A stretch of 64,000 nt of DNA from Colwellia echini. Its GTDB lineage: Bacteria; Pseudomonadota; Gammaproteobacteria; Enterobacterales; Alteromonadaceae. The stretch's first letter is position 1. Every line of letters starts with the position of its first letter. The position numbers and the translations under genes were made by a program. Shown one piece after another: positions 61,280 to 64,000 of this stretch. The stretch covers positions 62,001 to 126,000 of the forward strand of contig NZ_PJAI02000008.1 in NCBI RefSeq assembly GCF_002843355.2, given 5' to 3'. Below the pieces are notes generated by a model. That model searched no databases and was not told the DNA's origin. It saw only the letters and a list, made by a program, of their open reading frames with translations.

Positions 61280-62629
61280 TTATTCATTAATCGCAATATG
61301 ATACTTTTCAATTAAAGAGTAGAGCGTTGGTCTAGTGATACCTAATAACTCTGCTGCTTTAGACATATTACCTTCAGTTAACGCGTACGCCTTTTGAATA
61401 GCGATCGTTTCCGCATGTTCACGTACTACACGTAAGTTTAGCGACAATTCATATTGTGCATTTTCTTTATCATAAAAACCAAGATCAAAGGCTGTAACTT
61501 GATTTGTGGTACTCATAATAACCGAAGATTTAACTTTGTTTTGTAACTCGCGAATATTACCCGGCCACTTATGATGACGCAAACCGCACAATGCATCATC
61601 CGAAAAAGATTTAGCATTACGCTTATATTCCGCTGCGTATTGTTGTAAAAAGAAGTTAGCTAAAATCAATATATCTTCATCACGATCGCGTAATGGTGGA
61701 ATATTTAAAGTGATTTCAGTAATACGATAAAATAGATCTTCACGAAATTGTTTTTCCGTAACCATAGTTTCAAGGTTTTGATTGGTTGCACAAATTACTC
61801 GAACATCAACCGGAATTTCTTTTCGCCCACCTAAACGCTCGATGACTTTCTCTTGTAAAAAGCGCAATAATTTAGCTTGCAAAGGGAAGGGCATATCGCC
61901 AATTTCATCTAAGAATAATGTGCCGCCTTGCGCACACTCAATTTTACCTAATGTGGTTTTATGAGCACCAGTAAAAGCACCTTTTTCAAACCCAAATAAT
62001 TCACTTTCTAATAAATTTTCAGGAATAGAAGCACAGTTAATAGCAATAAAAGGTTTGTCGCTTCTATCACTTACTTTATGAATAGCTTTAGCGGTAACTT
62101 CTTTACCTGTACCACTTTCACCTAATAAAAGCGCTGTGATCTCTGTAGGCGCAATTCGTTGCACCATAAGGCGTAATCTATCAATACTCTCGCTGCTACC
62201 AATAATACCGCAATCAGAGCCAATTACTGACTTCATACTACGGTTGTCGTTTTCTATATTAGCTAAACTAAAAGCGCGCGATACGATAACGTTAATAACA
62301 TCAGCGTCAACGGGCTTTTGATAAAAATCATAAGCGCCCATTTCAATAGCTTTTAGCGCATTGGTGCGGTCATCATTACCGGTAATCACAATAACCTTGG
62401 TATGCGGAGCAATTTCTAAAATAGTTTTTAAAGCTGCTAAGCCTTCACTCGCATTAGCTTCATCGGGCGGTAAACCTAAATCAAGGGTAACTACTTTAGG
62501 TTCATGGCGTCGTACAGCAGCAATAGCACTCTCACGGTTATCAGCTAACACTACTTCATAGTCAGCCAAACTCCACTTCAATTGTTTTTGTACACCAATA
62601 TCATCATCAACAATCAGTAACTTTTCCAT
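61280..62629 (-). CDS. prsR: PrsR, sigma-54-dependent response regulator of the PEP-CTERM system
   Basis: The 449-residue regulator has a receiver domain (about 1-120, LLIVDDD, phospho-Asp in VVTLDLGLP), a sigma-54-activating AAA+ domain (about 145-380, LLLGESGTGKE Walker A, GAFTGAHK loop, GTLFLDEIGDM Walker B) and a Fis-type HTH (MSKAAELLGITRPTLYSLIEK). Sequence and partner match PrsR, which controls PEP-CTERM and exopolysaccharide genes with RpoN. It is co-oriented with prsK, which starts upstream; 48 bases separate them. The target enhancers cannot be recognised by eye in this window. Confidence 0.95.
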   Translation of the reverse strand: MEKLLIVDDDIGVQKQLKWSLADYEVVLADNRESAIAAVRRHEPKVVTLDLGLPPDEANASEGLAALKTILEIAPHTKVIVITGNDDRTNALKAIEMGAYDFYQKPVDADVINVIVSRAFSLANIENDNRSMKSVIGSDCGIIGSSESIDRLRLMVQRIAPTEITALLLGESGTGKEVTAKAIHKVSDRSDKPFIAINCASIPENLLESELFGFEKGAFTGAHKTTLGKIECAQGGTLFLDEIGDMPFPLQAKLLRFLQEKVIERLGGRKEIPVDVRVICATNQNLETMVTEKQFREDLFYRITEITLNIPPLRDRDEDILILANFFLQQYAAEYKRNAKSFSDDALCGLRHHKWPGNIRELQNKVKSSVIMSTTNQVTAFDLGFYDKENAQYELSLNLRVVREHAETIAIQKAYALTEGNMSKAAELLGITRPTLYSLIEKYHIAINE

Positions 62630-62677
62630 AACTATGTTGCTTCCTTCGTTTTATTGTAATTATTATTTTTATCGACT

Positions 62678-64000
62678 TTAACTCAATTTACTGCACGGAA
62701 TAGTCATTGTAAACACACTACCTTCATTTTCGCGGCTAGATACTTGCATTAAACCACCAAGTCCTTCAAAGAACTGTTTAGCCTCATAAACACCAATGCC
62801 CATACCAGCATTACCTTTTGTTGTATCAAAAGGTTTAAATAAGCGATTAGCAATGAAGTCTTCAGACATACCACAGCCATTATCACTGATTTTAATAGAT
62901 AAATTATCAGCACAAGTCTGGGCATTAATAGTAACCCAGCCATTATCATTTGTCGCTTCTTGCGCATTTTGTAATAAATGATTTAACACTGACGAAAAAG
63001 TATCTTCATCTATGGCAATATTAACCTCAGGTAGTACATCCATTTTAATCATAGGTAGTTGAATATTACGCTGGTTAACTATTTCAGTAATTAACTCCGC
63101 AACATTAACTTCTTTACGGCTCGATTCTGCCACTTGTTTGTTACGTAATTGCGTTAATACTTTTTCAAGCCTGCTTGTCGCTGATTCAATGGTTTCAAAT
63201 ACATCATCAATAAATTCTGGATTATCTCGATGCCGTTTGGCGTTACTGTTAATTAACGCCAGCTGGGCTTGAATATTTTTCAAATCATGCACTAAAAAAG
63301 CAGACATACGGTTAAACGCATCAAACTGTTTAGACTCTGCTAAACGCTCATTGGCTTCATTTAACGATAAATAGTTACTTAATTGTTTTGAAATTGAAAA
63401 GAGTAAGTCTCTATCTTCCCAATTCAATAATTCTTGCTTGGCGGGCATAGCTAATAAAAAGAAGCCATAAACGGTTTTATTCATAAATATAGGGATAATA
63501 ATATCTATATTTTTTTTGCCACATTGTTGAACATCAACCGACAACTCAGGGTAACTTCCCTCAACTAGCGCCAACTCTCTAATATCAATAATCCAGCCGT
63601 GTTTCATACAAAAATCATCAACCGCACTTAGAAAGCTTAAATCTTCTTGCGCTAGGTTAAAGTTTTCTTGGTAGAGTAATTGAAATTGGCCCGATGGCAT
63701 TTTCTTAATTAAAGCGCCTTGATGAATATTCAACGACGAGCAAATAATATCTGTGGCTTTATGGTAGCAATTGTCGCTTTCATTAATTTCTAACTGCTCA
63801 ATTGATTTAAGCCACTCAACGCGATAGTCATATTTGTTAGCAAAAAAATGTTTGGTAATGAATACTTTGACTTCTTTACGTAGCTTCTCTGTTGCTAATA
63901 ACGCCGCTAAAACACCACCACCTAAAATAAGAAAAGCAATACTAACAACATCACCCCACGTACCACCGAAGTAATTGATTACATACCCAGCAAAGGCTAG
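62678..64000 (-). CDS. prsK: PrsK sensor histidine kinase, C-terminal part (5' end outside the window)
   Basis: The frame is open from 64000 to the stop at 62678 (440 codons), so the upstream TTG at 63733 is not the real start. The extended part encodes a last membrane helix (SIAFLILGGGVLAALLAT), then the PrsK signature VKVFITKHFFANKYDYRVEW, a GAF-like domain (about to residue 240), a dimerisation/phospho-acceptor helix (LVHDLKNIQAQLALI, His) and a HATPase domain (HLLQNAQEATNDNG N-box, SDNGCGMSED G1, KGNAGMGIGVYEAKQF G2). It should phosphorylate PrsR. The N-terminal membrane sensor lies beyond the window. Confidence 0.94.
   Translation of the reverse strand, partial: LAFAGYVINYFGGTWGDVVSIAFLILGGGVLAALLATEKLRKEVKVFITKHFFANKYDYRVEWLKSIEQLEINESDNCYHKATDIICSSLNIHQGALIKKMPSGQFQLLYQENFNLAQEDLSFLSAVDDFCMKHGWIIDIRELALVEGSYPELSVDVQQCGKKNIDIIIPIFMNKTVYGFFLLAMPAKQELLNWEDRDLLFSISKQLSNYLSLNEANERLAESKQFDAFNRMSAFLVHDLKNIQAQLALINSNAKRHRDNPEFIDDVFETIESATSRLEKVLTQLRNKQVAESSRKEVNVAELITEIVNQRNIQLPMIKMDVLPEVNIAIDEDTFSSVLNHLLQNAQEATNDNGWVTINAQTCADNLSIKISDNGCGMSEDFIANRLFKPFDTTKGNAGMGIGVYEAKQFFEGLGGLMQVSSRENEGSVFTMTIPCSKLS

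Noticed and set aside
63700..63733. TTG start giving a 351-residue kinase
   Set aside because: The frame stays open to the window end and the upstream residues are PrsK-like, so this start is an artefact of truncation.

Overview
The window reads as chromosomal DNA of a marine, AT-rich gammaproteobacterium of the Alteromonadales, most like Colwelliaceae (Colwellia/Thalassotalea). This rests on protein character (recG, polA, gorA and prlC of gammaproteobacterial type), a TonB-dependent receptor paired with a tryptophan-halogenase-like protein, a PL7 alginate lyase lipoprotein, and a large exosortase-A (XrtA/EpsH) exopolysaccharide locus. I ran no database search; family names come from motifs read in the translations.

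Left part (1-28 kb). The 3' end of recG is followed by a small membrane protein gene. Next is a tight minus-strand cluster of a phosphatidylserine decarboxylase-type enzyme, a PHP-phosphoesterase/glycosyltransferase fusion and a membrane-anchored class-III aminotransferase; this is the best candidate for an undescribed envelope-lipid pathway. A 0.7 kb regulatory region with two LacI-type operator-like sites precedes a TonB-dependent receptor and a halogenase-like flavoprotein. Then come polA (with two DnaA-box-like sites upstream), an alginate lyase lipoprotein, and a probable metal-responsive cluster: ABC permease with a His-rich loop, ABC ATPase, DUF3299 lipoprotein, MerC-like protein and DUF1826 protein. 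A 43-bp near-perfect palindrome lies at the divergent promoter of that cluster. Glutathione reductase, oligopeptidase A, an outer-membrane barrel and a Tag-like DNA glycosylase follow.

Right part (28-64 kb). This is one surface-polysaccharide region in blocks of alternating direction. A plus-strand block (29.5-35.4 kb) holds two GT2 glycosyltransferases, a hexapeptide acyltransferase and a beta-helix lipoprotein. A long minus-strand block (35.4-55.0 kb) holds GT4 enzymes, an OafA-type acyltransferase, a Wzx-type flippase, an O-antigen-ligase-like protein, an XrtA-type amidotransferase, a FemAB protein, a formyltransferase/beta-propeller fusion, a PcRGLX/YetA-like protein, an XrtA-EpsI fusion, a polysaccharide deacetylase and the initiating sugar transferase. 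A plus-strand block (55.2-61.1 kb) holds the Wza-like export protein, chain-length protein, BY-kinase, outer-membrane protein and ATPase. PrsR and PrsK (minus, the latter cut by the window end) complete the locus.

Inferred workflow: the EpsB-type transferase starts the repeat unit on undecaprenyl phosphate. The GT2/GT4 enzymes extend it, and the acyl-, amido-, formyl- and FemAB-type enzymes decorate it. Wzx flips it; the ligase/polymerase-like protein, chain-length protein and kinase control assembly, and the Wza-like and outer-membrane proteins export it. XrtA would process PEP-CTERM proteins, none of which I see in this window, and PrsK/PrsR would switch sigma-54 genes. No rRNA, tRNA, CRISPR array, intact insertion sequence or prophage was recognised.
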